Of a stretch of 64,000 bases of DNA, positions 46,019 through 57,855 are shown piece by piece (within the stretch, counting starts at the first letter, position 1; each line of letters begins with the position of its first letter). The notes under the pieces are model-generated. The model did not search any database. It was not told the origin of the DNA and worked only from the letters and a program-made list of their open reading frames with translations. Both the position numbers and the translations under genes were made by a program. Source of the DNA: Valencia hispanica (taxonomy: Eukaryota; Chordata; Actinopteri; Cyprinodontiformes; Valenciidae); NCBI GenBank assembly GCA_963556495.2, contig OY747704.1, forward strand, positions 2,145,001-2,209,000, written 5' to 3'.

Positions 46019-46274
46019 TTTTTTCTTCATTTCTAACTCCAAATCATTGTTGTTTGAACTTCTCTATGTGTTCCAGGCCTGAACTGCACGACACTGAAAA
46101 AGTACACATAACATAAAATAAAATAAAATACAATAACAGTACAGTGACTCTAAACTTTTCTATACCTTGTCATGTCAGAACCACCAACTAGAATCAGAAA
46201 ACTAATGCAACACATTACTCTGAACTTAATAATAGTGATGGCAGCAATGTATTCCCTGCATTACATTTCTTCAC
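46019..46274. other. Spacer with short A-rich repeat
   Basis: Contains an (aaaat)n run at 46111-46131. No gene seen. Confidence 0.4.
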
Positions 46275-46735
46275 CAGGGACAGGAAAGTTGTGCCGGGTG
46301 GATGGATGAAACTTGATACTGGACTATTCAGGAGGATAGCTGTTAGAGGCTGCAAAAGACTCGCGACTGGGGTGATGCTTCACCTATCAGGAGGACAAAG
46401 ACTCAACACACAGCATATTCATCTGTTAGAATTGGGCTCAGTCAAAGTGCGGACTTAAATTCAACTGAGAATCTGTGGCAGGAGTTGAGATGTTCACAGA
46501 AGCTTTCCATCCAATCTGACTGATTTTGAGCAGTTTTGCAAAGAATTCTGAGGAAACATTTCAGCCTCTAGAAAGCTGTAGAGACACACCCCAAAAGATC
46601 CACAGCAGTAAAAGCTGGCTCTATAAAGTATTGACTCAGGGGTTAAACACAAATGCACACCACACTTTTGAGATTATTTTTGTGAATAACACTTTTTCCC
46701 CAACATTATGTTTATTTGTCTTTTTAATTATTGAA
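46275..46735 (+). pseudogene. Tc1/mariner transposase C-terminal remnant
   Basis: The plus strand at 46340-46560 follows the order of the fish Tc1 transposase C-terminus: LLEAAKD-like text, the region around the second catalytic Asp, then a LNSTENLWQELR segment (normally LNPIENLWR.L) that includes the third acidic residue, followed by SIQSD and the usual attgactcaggggttaaaca 3' sequence. Frameshifts are numerous. The inverted terminal repeats are not seen: the element runs into an L2 tail at 46741. It would have cut and pasted the transposon at TA sites; the copy is dead. Confidence 0.65.
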
Positions 46736-46740
46736 ATGAC

Positions 46741-47196
46741 ATTCAATTCAATTCAATTCAGTTTATTTATATAGCGCCAATTCACAACAGATGTCATCCC
46801 AAGGCACTTAACAAGAAGTCATTTCAATACAATTATACAAACATTCCAATCAGTTAAAAAGTTTCCTATTTAAGGAATCCCAGCAGATTGCGTCAGTCAT
46901 TGGCGTGAGGTTGGGCAGATTTCCAACCACAGCAATCCTTCAGCAATCCCTCATACTGAGCAAGCATGTAGCGACAGTGGAGAGGAAAAACTCCCCTTTA
47001 ACAGGAAGAAACCTCCAACAGAACCAGGCTCAGTAGGAGCGGCCATCTGCCACGACCGTCTGGGGGTTTGAGAAGACAGAGCAGAACACAGAAGGAACAG
47101 AAGATCCGATATAAGAGAACTTTCTATGTTACAGAAAGTAAAAAGTTGATAACAGGACACAGTGGATGTTCAGTTACTGAGAGGATCATCCCACTC
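46741..47196 (-). mobile_element. L2/Maui-type LINE, 3' UTR fragment
   Basis: Starts with repeated attca units and gtttatttatatagcgcc. Very similar to the 3' UTR of the long copy at 53384-54096. It stops at 47196, exactly where a 24-bp palindromic junction (gagggtgttc/gaacaccctc) leads into L1-type sequence. Confidence 0.85.
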
Positions 47197-47220
47197 GAGG
47201 GTGTTCAACAGAACACCCTC
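47197..47220. repeat. Palindromic junction between L2 and L1 fragments
   Basis: gagggtgttc (47197-47206), loop aaca, gaacaccctc (47211-47220). A perfect 10-bp hairpin exactly at the join of two LINE fragments. It could be a fold-back repair scar. Confidence 0.7.
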
Positions 47221-48030
47221 TCAGAAAGCAGCAAGCAGGTCATTGACTGTATACTCATTCATGAGCATCATCCTCCTCTTGATATTCTGTTAAGTCTGTG
47301 CCTTTCTGCAAAAACAATGAAAGGTCTCCAAACACTTTTAAACAAGTCCTTTTTTCCTTTTAGCAAATATGTAATGCGTTCCAATGGAAGAGTAGCCAAC
47401 ATCTGTTTGACCCACTGTCCAATACTTGGTCTTGTTGTGCTCTTCTGGTGTAGTGCAATCAACATTTTAGCTTGTAATAAACAAAGATCAATAAACAGCT
47501 TCTCGGATTTTGCATATCCTGTGTGCTTGGGATACAAACCTAAAATTATAAAAGAAGGTTCCACAGGAAATAATATCCTTCACAGTTTGCTTTATTGCAT
47601 CCCACAATGCCCTAATTTCACTACATTCCCAAATACGATGGAACAGTGTCCCCTTTTCTTCTCCACACATTGTACATAACACATTTTTGGGAACATTTCT
47701 TTGGTTTTATTTCTCTTGCATGCAAGGAGAGATAGATCAAACATTTCATCCTGGTCTGTGTCTGACAAAATCAGACTTACAACCCTGTCATATACATAGT
47801 TAGGTCACACCCCACATGTCACAGTTATTTTCCCCCAACTCTAAACTCTTAAGAAGTCCAGGGGTTTTATTACCCCACCAGCCAGTTGTAGGAAACAGAT
47901 TGTATAAAGGAATTTGTTCACTCCATAAACCAGTATCGCATGACATCCTCTTGAGCCTAAATTACCCTCCTGTTCCTGGCAGCTGACCTGTAGGGTTGCT
48001 GACTTGTAAGTGTCCGTTCCAGAGAACATC
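47221..48030 (-). pseudogene. L1-type (Swimmer-like) ORF2 C-terminal fragment
   Basis: The minus strand encodes CTMCGEEKGTLFHRIWECSE, the C-x2-C...H...C C-terminal motif of L1-type ORF2. After a frameshift it gives KLFIDLCLLQAKMLIALHQK, PSIGQWVKQMLATLPLERIT and KKDLFKSVWRPF. This is the standard order at the end of fish L1 ORF2. Upstream minus-strand text to about 48030 is degenerate but in keeping. No poly(A) is visible at its left edge, so the 3' end was probably lost. Relevant because L1 machinery could explain the poly(A)-tailed insertion at 4727. Confidence 0.75.
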
Positions 48031-48110
48031 CTTAAATTAAGTTTCTTTCACAAGTTAAACAAAGTTAAACATATCTGTAATTGCTTATTTTCCTCCACAA
48101 GTGGAAAACA

Positions 48111-48199
48111 ATGGATGGATGGATGGATGGATGGATGGATGGATGGATGGATAGATAGATAGATGGATGGATGGATGGATGGATGGATAGATAGATAGA
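48111..48199. repeat. (GGAT)n/(GATA)n microsatellite
   Basis: About 90 bp of atgg and ataga tetramer blocks in alternation. May be an orphan RTE/Rex3-type tail, but no LINE sequence adjoins it. Confidence 0.95.
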
Positions 48200-49037
48200 A
48201 AGAAGCATTGGTCATTTCCTTGTCATATCATTGCCTCCTGAACAGTGAATTTGCTAACATATCTATGCACATACCATCTGCACTTAACTCACCAAAAACA
48301 TTTGCACTTCATTTCCAATTTCCCACCTCAGCAGGAGGGAGTGAAATCCAGGAGCGGCCAGCTCTCTGCAGTGTTTGACACAGAGAGGTTGACGCAGCTG
48401 CTGGCGGTGTGGCTGCTGATCAGAGCCTATTGAGGATTCATCACGTCTCTGTAATGGACAGAATGACAGGGTCACTGACTATTGTGTTGAGAACAGAAAT
48501 ACATGAACAGACAATCTCTCCCTATCAACACTAAATAAGAAGAGTCCTCTAAAAACTAGACACAGGAAAACCCAGGACTCGCCTAGCAGTATAAACCAAA
48601 CCAGCAGTTTTTAGACTGTAGCAACCTGATGGAAAAGGACTGTTTCAAAACCAATAAAATAGTACTGATTTGAACTGCTATTAGAGTGATAGACAGATAC
48701 TCTGGTCAGACACACTTATTTTTTTTTCCTTTGTATAACACAGAAGATTATTGTTATGGAAAACAACCAACTTCTATCTAAATAACCACACAGAACCAGT
48801 TATGGACTTTCCTCACGGAGTAGGTCTGACTAGCTCTTTGCTTTTGAATATGTATAAACACATAATGAAAAAGATATTCAAATTTCTGCTACAGGTAAGA
48901 TATTAACTGCTCACATTCTCTGTAGGGAACTGCTATTCAAACAATCTTAAGTTAGGCTTTTAAAGATAAATCCATTAATGAGTAGACCTAAAGATCAGAA
49001 GCTTTACATGAACAGTCCAACCTGACCTACAGCACAT
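48200..49037. other. Stretch without a recognisable gene
   Basis: Short frames only, T-rich tract at 48720-48728. Nothing supported. Confidence 0.45.
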
Positions 49038-49615
49038 GCTGTCATGGTCCTGGTGTGAGTGTGGTTGTGTGTGAGCCTCTCTTTGAACAGAGGATCCCTG
49101 CTGGAGGGAGTTGGTGGGCTGCTGCACACCTGTCCTCATCAGTGGCTGGGGATTTAAGGAGCTGCAGGATGGTTTCACTTCCCCCGATGATCGACCTTGT
49201 TGGTAGAGTCAAGTTCTCATTGTGAAATTCCTAGAGTTTCTTTGCAGTTCTGAAGAACTTCTTCATGTTTTACTTACTTCAGCTCCAGCTTACTCTGTGC
49301 TCTCTGTGCCGCATTTCTTCAACAAACCTCCTTGTGAGAGATCTCCCTCGGAAACTCATTTGCACCACAGTTGTCCACTGTAGCTTCACCCTCTCCAGTC
49401 ATCATCTGCCTGCTCGCTCTCCAATCCTCTGTTTGCCTGCTTCCTGGATCACAAGACTCACCGTCTCCACCTCTAACAAAATCCCCCTGGACAAAAGTCC
49501 TCATCTGTTTTCCATCCATGCTCCACCTGCAGGATCACCATTCCTCCCTCAACTCCATCCTCCCACCCTGAGCCAGTAAGCTATCCTATCTTCCGTCTTT
49601 CTGTATATTTCTGTA
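49038..49615 (+). repeat. Possible LTR-like repeat
   Basis: Starts ctgtcatggtcctggtg and contains atttaaggagctgcaggatg and a C/T-rich right half ending near a tandem ttctgtatat. The wording resembles Gypsy LTRs of fish (TGTCATGG start, TTTAAGG core). The right terminus and target duplication are not found. It directly precedes the truncated L2 at 49616. Confidence 0.4.
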
Positions 49616-50887
49616 TATTTGGTTCCTGGCCCCATTTTGGATATGATGAATCTATCCTTAGTAAACGGATACGTACCACAGGAATTTAAAATAGCTGTAA
49701 TTAAACCTTTACTCAGGAAACCTTCCCTTGATCAAGATGACTTAGTGAATTATAGACCTATATCTAACCTTCCTTTCTTATCCAAAGTCCTTGAGAAAAG
49801 TGTTGCTAATCAAGTCTGTGAGCATCTAAACAGTAATGAGCTGTTTGAAGAGTTTCAGTCAGGTTTTAGAGCTCATCATAGCACTGAAACAGCACTGGTG
49901 AAGGTTACTAATGATATTCTCATGGCCTCAGATAATGGACTTGTGTCTGTTCTGGTTTTGTTAGATCTCAGTGCTGCTTTTGACACAGTCGATCATAATA
50001 TTCTCTTAGAAAGGCTTGAACATGTTGCAGGGATCAAAGGAACAGCACTAGGCTGGTTTACATCATATTTGTCTGATAGATTCCAGTTTGTTCATCTAAA
50101 TAATAAATCTTCTTCACTCTCAAGGGTTACTTGTGGAGTTCCACAGGGTTCTGTGCTTGGACCAATTCTGTTCACCATATATATGCTCCCAATTGGTAGA
50201 ATCATTAGACAGCATGGGATAAATTTCGACAGCTATGCAGATGATACACAACTATATTTATCCATAAATCCTGATGAACCCAGTCAGTTAGGTAGATTAC
50301 AGGCATGTCTGGAAGACATAAAAACATGGATGACCCTAAACTTTTTGCTTTTAAATTCTGACAAAACAGAAGTTGCTGTCTTTGGACCAGAAGTTCTTAA
50401 ACAGAAACTGATTAGTCAATCACTTCATCTGGATGGCATTAAATTGGCCTCCAGTAATAACGTAAAGAACCTCTGCGTTATTTTTGACCAAGACTTGACA
50501 TTTAAATCCCATATTAAACAGGTTTCTAGGATTTCTTTCTTTCACCTCCGGAATATTGCTAAAATTATAAACATCCTGTCCAGGAGTGATGCTGAGAAAC
50601 TAGTCCATGCATTTGTTACCTCAAGGCTGGACTACTGTAATTCTTTACTATCAGGAAGTCAACAAAATGCCATTAAAAGCCTTCAGTTGCTCCAAAATGC
50701 GGCAGCAAGAGTTCTGATGAATATTAAAAAGAGAGATCACATTTCTCCTGTTTTAGCTTCCCTTCATTGGCTCCCTGTTAAATCCAGAATAGAATTTAAG
50801 ATCGTTCTTCTTACATACAAAGCCCATAATAATCAAGCTCCATCATACATCAGAGATCTAATTGTTCCTTATGTTCCTAACAGAGCC
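49616..50887 (+). mobile_element. L2/Maui-type LINE, reverse transcriptase fragment, nearly open
   Basis: Truncated at both ends, but the frame is open for 427 codons (49619-50902). It contains LVNYRPISNLPFLSKVLEK, FQSGFRAHHSTETALVKV, palm motif A LLDLSAAFDTVDHN, motif B GVPQGSVLGPILF, motif C SYADDTQLYL with both catalytic Asp, and the thumb with LDYCNSLLSGSQQ. After PNRA the frame leaves L2 at 50887. Very similar to the minus-strand copy at 54097-55560. The intact catalytic residues and open frame point to relatively recent origin; lack of the endonuclease and 3' end makes it inert. Confidence 0.92.
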
Positions 50888-51399
50888 AACACAGGACATT
50901 AATTGTATGCATCACTCCAAGTAATCCCAGACAACTTCTCTTTAAGATAAGGGGACTTTATTTAGGAAATAGAAAATCCCATCTATTCTAAAGCATGCAA
51001 AAATTACTACAGATCTTAGACAATAATAATAGGTGAACATTAAACACAATTAACATGAAATGAAATCAGTGAGACAGCTGAGGTTCGGGTCAGAAAAGGA
51101 GGGGGGCCCTCACTCCAGGGGGCTCAAATCACAGATAGCCTAGGAGACAAAGTAATAAATCTCAGCTCTGTGCCAAGATGGAGGAGAGCACATGGAGTCT
51201 AAGAAAGAATCATAAAACTAGCTTTGGCTAAAGGAGCACATGGGGAAGCGTCCATGTGGTAGGCCTCTGCTTTAGCGACAGACTAAAGACAATGGAGTTA
51301 AACTTTTCAGCTAAGACCAGCTAGCGCAGGACGGACCAAGCCCGACTCTGCCGACGGAGTTATCAGGGAGGGAGAGAGAGAGAGAGAGAAAGAGAGAGA
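50888..51399. other. Unassigned sequence between two LINE fragments
   Basis: No coding signal. It carries a (ga)n tract at 51368-51402. The sharp left border at 50887 suggests a separate inserted element, but no ends could be matched. Confidence 0.35.
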
Positions 51400-52367
51400 G
51401 GCATTACTGTAATGCCCTGCTTTCTGGTCTTCCCAAAAAGACTATTTTAGGTCTGCAACTATTACGAAATTCAGCTGCACGCGTCCAGATGAAGACCAGG
51501 AGGTGGGAGCATATTACTCCGGTTTTAGAATCATTGCATTGTCTCCCCGTATATTTCAGGATCGATTTTAAGGTTCTTTAATGGTTTTTAAGTGTCTTAA
51601 TGTTCTTGAGCCTTCTTATCTCTCAGAGCTGCTTTTAACGTATGAACCCTCGCGGCCTCTGCGCTCCTCTGGCAGCCGTCTCCTTGTGATTCCAGAAGTC
51701 AGGACACACGCCCATGGTGAGGGATCCTTTAATTACTATGGCCCTCATCTCTGGAACAGGACATGAGGACCTGTTGCCAGAGGACCTCAGGGCCACAGAG
51801 AACGTTCATGTTTTTAAGAGCAGGCTCAAGACTCACCTTTTTAGCCTAACTTTTAATTGATTATTATTTATTATAGTGTGTTTCATTGCTTTGTATGTTT
51901 TATTTGCTTATATTTTAACAGAGTTTTATTAGATATCTTTGCTACTATATGGTTAACTGTTTTTACTATTATGTTTCTTAATACTTATTTTACTTATATT
52001 AGCTTTGGTTATTTTACATTTTTACTTATTAATCCTTCTTCCAGTGTTTCCTCTGTGGGAGCCCTCTGCCTCGGGGGAGGTGTTCTGCTGCGGTGCCCTG
52101 GGTGCTCACCAGGTAGTGCTTAGGTGGAGGCGGGGGTCTCTACCCTCCCACCTCTGGGCGCCCTGTGTTGGTGCCCTGGCTGCTGCAATGGACCTGCTGC
52201 TGTCGAGGCAGATGGTTCTCCTGATGGTATTTTCCTTACGTACCTAACAGAATTTATTTGCACTCTCTGGGGGTGAAATGTTTGCTAGCGGTTTCATGTT
52301 TATTGACTTGCACGCAATTGATTGATTGATTGATTAATTATTAACTGATTAATTAATTAATTAGTGT
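51400..52367 (+). mobile_element. Rex1-type LINE, 3' end
   Basis: Plus strand encodes, with frame breaks, a CNALLSGLPKKTILGLQLL segment, HITPVLESLHCLPVYFRID, the open part MVFKCLNVLEPSYLSELLLT and YEPSRPLRSSGSRLLVIPEV ending YYGPHLWN, then a FKSRLKTHLFSL-type C-terminus. The pattern matches Rex1/Babar-type LINEs of fish. The tail ends in (attg)n/(atta)n repeats at 52316-52365. Roughly 970 bp of 3' sequence with 5' truncation. Confidence 0.75.
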
Positions 52368-52798
52368 TAAACAAAGTGACGAGTTTTCCATGCTCCTTTT
52401 ATCGTAACATAAAGATAGTGCACCAGGGGGGAAATTGATTGATTAATTTATTAATTGGTCAGTCAGCTTCCTTCAGTATTTTTTCAAGGTTTTCTTTTAC
52501 TAAGGAAAATAGAAAGCATTGAGGAGAGACGTCTTCTCATAGTAAAGCTGAGCCCTCAGCCAGACAATAGGGTCTATAACTAGCAATACTTCACCTCCAG
52601 ACAGTCCAATATGTTGTCAAAATAAAAGAATTAATGGGACCAAAGGGAGTAATTTGTACAATCTCAAAGTGGGATCTGATTTTATTTATTAATTTTTCCT
52701 CTTTTTTATTTACTACTATTTTTTTTCAGAACCGGGGAGTAGTTGAGCATTAAGATCACTTGCTTGATGGCTTGGTATAAAGCAGAATGGCACATCGA

Positions 52799-52833
<35 letters not shown>

Positions 52834-53383
52834 CCCCTCCCCTCCGTGCACACCGTGTCTGTCTGGATCACCTGTGGAGGTGTGGCCTATTTGGTGCACA
52901 GAAGATGGCTGGCGAAAGGTTGGTATCTCGTGAACACTTTTAAAACACAGTCACTAATTAAAAAGTGCTATAAAATATTGCATATTCAGAATACAAAAGT
53001 TTCAGTGTGTTAATGTTACTGTAGGTCCCGACCCTTAGCAAACAAGCGATTGCGCCTTCTTTAGAAAGTTAACCACAGGTGCAAGTTTGCGGTAAAATTA
53101 ATTTAATACAGTCTGTGTAATCAATTATTAACTTTTAAAAAACTTATTAACCCCCATTTAAATGAAATTATTGAAACTAATATACAAGCTTGATAAAAAT
53201 GATCATTCTAGAAGAAACTTTCAGACGGCACTTAGAGGCTTTTCTATCCGAACTCTTTAATTTCACATCATTTGGTTTGTTGCAGTAGTGTTTTGCATTT
53301 AGCTACAATGTGATATTTGACCATATTTGGTCTTTCTTTTTAGGTCTGTACTGTACTGTGTGTTCATGCTACAATTAAATTTT
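52368..53383. other. AT-rich stretch with (CA)n
   Basis: (CA)16 at 52801-52832. No gene seen. The segment near 52740-52950 has frames without motifs. Confidence 0.45.
52801..52832. repeat. (CA)n microsatellite
   Basis: Sixteen uninterrupted CA units. Confidence 0.98.
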
Positions 53384-54096
53384 CAATTCAATTCATTTCA
53401 GTTTATTTATATAGCGCCAATTCACACAGATGTCATCTCAAGGCACTTAACAAGAAGTCATTTCAATACATTTATACAAACACTACAATCAATTAAAAAG
53501 TTTCCTATTTAAGGAATCCCAGCAGATTGCGTCAGTCATTGGCGTGAGGTTGGGCCCCGTTGATGCAGACTTTCCAACCACAGCAATCCTTCAGCAATCC
53601 CTCATACTGAGCAAGCATGTAGCGACGGTGGAGAGGAAACACTCCCCTTTAACAGGAAGAAACCTCAAACAGAACCAGGCTCAGTAGGAGCGGCCATCTG
53701 CCATGATCGTCTGGGGGTTTGAGAAGACAGAGCAGAAACACAGAAGGAACAGAAGATCTGATATAAGAGAACTTTCTATGTTACAGAAAGTAAAAAGTTG
53801 GTAACAGGACACAGTGGATGTTCAGTTACTGAGAGGATCATCCCAGTCGATGCCCCCCGTCCAACAGGGCATTGCAGCCAAGCAGGATACCAGACCAGGT
53901 ATATCTTCTATGGAGAGAAAAACACTGAGAGAAAACAAAGTTAACAGTCGAAATAACAGAATGTACTGTAATACAACTGGAGAGTCGTAGGAGAAAAGGA
54001 AGTAGCAGAGTGAAGAAAATTGGTAAGTCTGTCCTCCAGCAGTCTAAGCCTATAGCAGCATAACTACAGAGATAGCTTAGGATGACCTTAGCCACT

Positions 54097-56137
54097 CTAA
54101 CTATAAGCTTTATCAAAAAGGAAAGTTTTAAGCCTGGCCTTAAAAGTAAACAGAGTGTCTGCCTCACGGACTAAAGCTGGGAGCTGGTTCCACAGGAGAG
54201 GAGCCTGATAACTAAAAGATCTGCCTCCCATTCTACTTTTAGAAATCCTAGGAACTACAAGTAAACCTGCAGTCTGAGAGCGAAGGGCTCTGTTAGGAAC
54301 ATATGGAACAATTAGATCTCTGATGTATGATGGAGCTTGATTATTTAGGGCTTTGTATGTAAGAAGAAGGATCTTAAATTCTATTCTGGATTTAACAGGG
54401 AGCCAATGAAGGGAAGCTAAAACAGGAGAAATGTGATCTCTCTTTTTAATATTCATCAGAACTCTTGCTGCCGCATTTTGGATCAACTGAAGGCTTTTAA
54501 TGGCATTTTGTTGACTTCCTGATAGTAAAGTATTACAGTAGTCCAGCCTTGAGGTAACAAATGCATGGACTAGTTTCTCAGCATCACTCCTGGACAGGAT
54601 GTTTCTAATTTTAGAAATATTCCGGAGGTGAAACAAAGAAATCCTAGAAACCTATTTAACATGGAATTTAAATGTCAAGTCTCAGTCAAAAATAATGCGA
54701 CGGTTCTTTACATTATTACTGGAGGCCAATTTAATGCCATCCAGATGACGTGATTGACTAATCAGTTTATGTTTAAGAACTTCTGGTCCAAAGACAGCAA
54801 CTTCTGTTTTGTCAGAATTTTAAAGCAAAAAGTTTAGGGTCATCCATGTTTTTATGTCTTCCAGACATGCCTGTAATCTACCTAACTGACTGGGTTCATC
54901 AGGATGTATGGATAAATATAGTTGTGTATCATCTGCATAGCTGTGGAAATTTATCCCATGCTGTCTAATGATTCTACCAATTGGGAGCATATATATGGTG
55001 AACAGAATTGGTCCAAGCACAGAACCCTGTGGAACTCCACAAGTAACCATTGAGAGTGAAGAAGATTTATCATTTAGATGAACAAACTGGAATCTTTTAG
55101 ACAAATATGATTTAAACCACCCTAGTGCTGTTCCTTTGATCCCTGCAACATGTTCAAGCCTTTCTAGGAGAATATTATGATCGACTGTGTCAAAAGCAGC
55201 ACTGAGATCTAACAAAACCAGAACAGACACAAGTCCATTATCTGAGGCCATGATAATATCATTAGTAACCTTCACCAGTGCTGTTTCAGTGCTATGATGA
55301 GCTCTAAAACCTGACTGAAACTCTTCAAACAGCTCGTTACTGTTTAGATGCTCACAGACTTGATTAGCAACTATTTTCTCAAGGACTTTGGATAAGAAAG
55401 GAAGGTTAGATATAGGTCTGTAATTCACTAAGTCATCTTGATCAAGGGAAGGTTTCTTGAGTAAAGGTTTAATTACAGCTATTTTAAATTCTGGTGGTAC
55501 GTATCCGTTTACTAAGGATAGATTCATCATATCCAAAATGGGCCCAGGAACCAAATGGAACAGTTAATAATTTGGTTGGAATTGGGTCCAACATACAAGT
55601 TGAAGGTTTAGATGAGGCTAATATTTTTGATAATTCCGAAAGCTCGACTGAATCAAAACAGCCTAAGCACAACTGAGGTTCTACAGTTCTTTCCGATACT
55701 GCCTCATTTACTGAGGAAGAAGTAATCATGTTTGGGAGGATGCCAATGATTTTATTTTTAATAGAATTAATTTTATTTATGAAGAATCCCATAAAATCAT
55801 CCCTGCTAAGAGCTGGGGGAATAGTTGGCTCACCAGAGCTATGACTCTGTGTAAGTTTGGCAACTGTACTAAAAAGAAACCTAGGATTGTTTTTATTCGC
55901 CTCTATTAATGATGAAAAATATGCTGTTCTAGCTTGTCGAAGGGTCTTTTTATACAGCAGTAGACTGCTATTCCAGGTTAAATAGGAATCCTCTAGGTGT
56001 GTAGAGCGCCATTTACTCTCCAACTTCCTAGTATTCTGCTTTAAAGTACGCAACTCTGCGTTGAACCAAGGAGTCAGCCTCCTATGGCTAGCCACTTTCC
56101 TTTTTAAGGGGGCTACACTATCTAATGCCAAACGCAA
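54097..56137 (-). pseudogene. L2 reverse transcriptase region
   Basis: Minus-strand open parts: 55484-56137 (linker, WFNAELRTLKQNTRKLESKW), 54820-55554 (FQSGFRAHHSTETALVKV, LLDLSAAFDTVDHN, GVPQGSVLGPILF, SYADDTQLYL) and 54097-54636 (LDYCNTLLSGSQQ, SFSYQAPLLWNQLPAL, KARLKTFLF). A stop after MTLNFLL (near 54818), a missing segment before 54636 in frame and the 55500 frame change inactivate it. The catalytic Asp residues remain. Compared with the plus-strand copy at 49616 it differs by scattered substitutions. Confidence 0.92.
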
Positions 56138-57093
56138 TCAGGACGTAACGGTGTGAACCAGATCATCAATTTCTGAATGGTTAGAGATAGAATTGCTGCC
56201 ATCCACTGTGTTACCCTGAGACACTAAGGAAAATAAGAATGGAACAGATTCTTTAAAAATTGTTACAGCATTGTCTGATAAAGCTCTACTATAATGACAT
56301 TTTCTTTCAGATTTAAGATGGTCAGTTAAAGTAAATTCAAAAGTTATTAAGAAGTGGTCAGACAGGACCGGGTTATGTGGGTGGACTGTTATTTCCTCAC
56401 ACTCAATACCGTATGTCAGTACAAGGTCCAAAGTATGTTTACCCGAGTGGGTCGATCCCTGTACTTTTTGAGTAAAGCCAATTGAGTCTAAAATAGCACT
56501 AAAGGCTGCATTTAGACTATCACTTTCAGTATCCACATGAATATTAAAGTCCCCCACTATAATAACCTATCAGTATTTAATACTAAATCAGATAAAAAAT
56601 GTGAGATCTGATCCAAGAATTGAGAGTAAGGGCCTGGTGGACGATACAAAACCACCAACAAAAATGGTCTTAATGTTTTGCAACTTGGATGAGGAAAATT
56701 AAGGGTTAGATGTTCAAAAGAACTGTAGCTATCAATTGGTCTGGGACTAATTAGTAAATCAGAACGAAAAATGGTTGCAACTCCTCCCCCTTGCCCAGTA
56801 TTTCTAGTAATGTGAAAATTGAAATGACTGGAAGGAGTTGACTCATTTATACTGACATAATCCTCCTGCTGCAACCAGGTTTCTGTGAGACAAAGGAAAT
56901 CAATGTGATTATCACAAATCAAGTAATTTACTGACAAAGTCTTTGAGGAGAGAGATCTTATGTTTAATAAACCACATTTAATAGATTTATTTTTCTGTTT
57001 AGTCAAAGTTGTATTTATTTTTATGAGATTTCCATAATTTGCTTTTGTTGGCTTAACTTTTAATCCATTTAATTTTGGCTGTGGGTAAGACAC
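56138..57093 (-). pseudogene. L2 endonuclease region
   Basis: Minus-strand frames 56557-57093 and 56138-56557 give [30 protein letters not shown] (catalytic Glu), [22 protein letters not shown], then MGDFNIHVDTESDSL, HTLDLVLTYG and VLSDHFLITFEF (the final His). This is the APE-type endonuclease that nicks the target. One frameshift at about 56557 separates the halves, otherwise motifs are complete. Confidence 0.92.
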
Positions 57094-57310
57094 TGTTTCT
57101 ATAGGGTAATGGGTGGGTAACAGTACAGAAGCAGAAGAGGTGGGTTAAACTACGACTCTGCTTCCTGGTTTGGACCCTGGGTTGTCAGTGTTTTGGAGGA
57201 CTAATAAATTCGGCCATATTTGTAGAAAGAAGAGCTGCTCCATCCAAAGTGGGATGGATGCCGTCTCTCCGAATCAGACCAGGTTTTCCCCACAATACAG
57301 GCAAAATACA

Positions 57311-57708
57311 GATATTAACTTAAGAGTAAAGCATTCTTGGTGTTTTGTTCATGTTGCAAAACTAATTGCATATCAAAATCAAAGCTGATACTGTATGCTA
57401 ATAGATAAAGGAGTCATGATAACATAGTACATGCTTTGAATTCCTTATATATAGCTATGTGGTGTTGGATGGGTCGCTGTATGTGATGATGCAACACTTA
57501 TAACCAGAGACTTAATATAATAAAGAGACTTGAGACTTGACTTGGACTTTAGCTTTGAGACTTGTGAGCATCTCTGATATACACACACACAGGCACAAAA
57601 AGATGTGAACAAAATAGTTACAAAAATTGTCTATATACAAATATCTAAGAACACAATTAGAAAAAAAACATTATCTAAAATGGCTGACAGAAAAAGTATA
57701 AGCCCTCG
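57311..57708. other. Stretch without a recognisable gene
   Basis: Contains gacttgagacttgacttggactt-like short repeats near 57515-57550 and a (ca)n at 57580-57592. No gene. Confidence 0.4.
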
Positions 57709-57855
57709 CTAGTTGGGACATACCTCTCTTCCTCCGGTAAAAATCATGTTTTCCTCTTCTGATGACGAGTCTTCGACACAAACCTCCGATGAACAATCAT
57801 TCCAAATAATCGCCAGGGCTTCGTCAGTGATGATTCTCTTCTCTTGAAGCGCCAT
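57709..57855 (-). pseudogene. Possible piggyBac-like transposase N-terminus
   Basis: A 48-codon minus-strand frame starts MALQEKRIITDEALAIIW and continues acidic and serine-rich (VEDSSSEEENMIFTG) to a stop. A short start with EALAII and an acidic S/E tract is the style of the N-terminus of piggyBac-derived transposases. No catalytic DDD region is legible nearby, so this rests on composition and start pattern only. Confidence 0.3.

Larger units (their letters stand above)
53384..57310 (-). mobile_element. L2/Maui-type LINE, nearly full length
   Basis: The longest L2 copy, about 3.9 kb. Its 3' end at 53384 carries caattcaattca and gtttatttatatagcgcc. The 3' UTR runs to 54096, reverse transcriptase 54097-56137 and endonuclease 56138-57093. 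At the 5' edge (57200-57300) the minus strand reads LIRRDGIHPTLDGAALLS, the D..H block of the SGNH-esterase domain found in ORF1 of some L2/CR1 elements. It is truncated there. Several lesions separate the open parts. It is the reference for the other L2 fragments in the window. Confidence 0.92.

Noticed and set aside
48111..48199. CRISPR-like array or satellite
   Set aside because: Simple tetranucleotide repeat without spacers, in a eukaryotic context.
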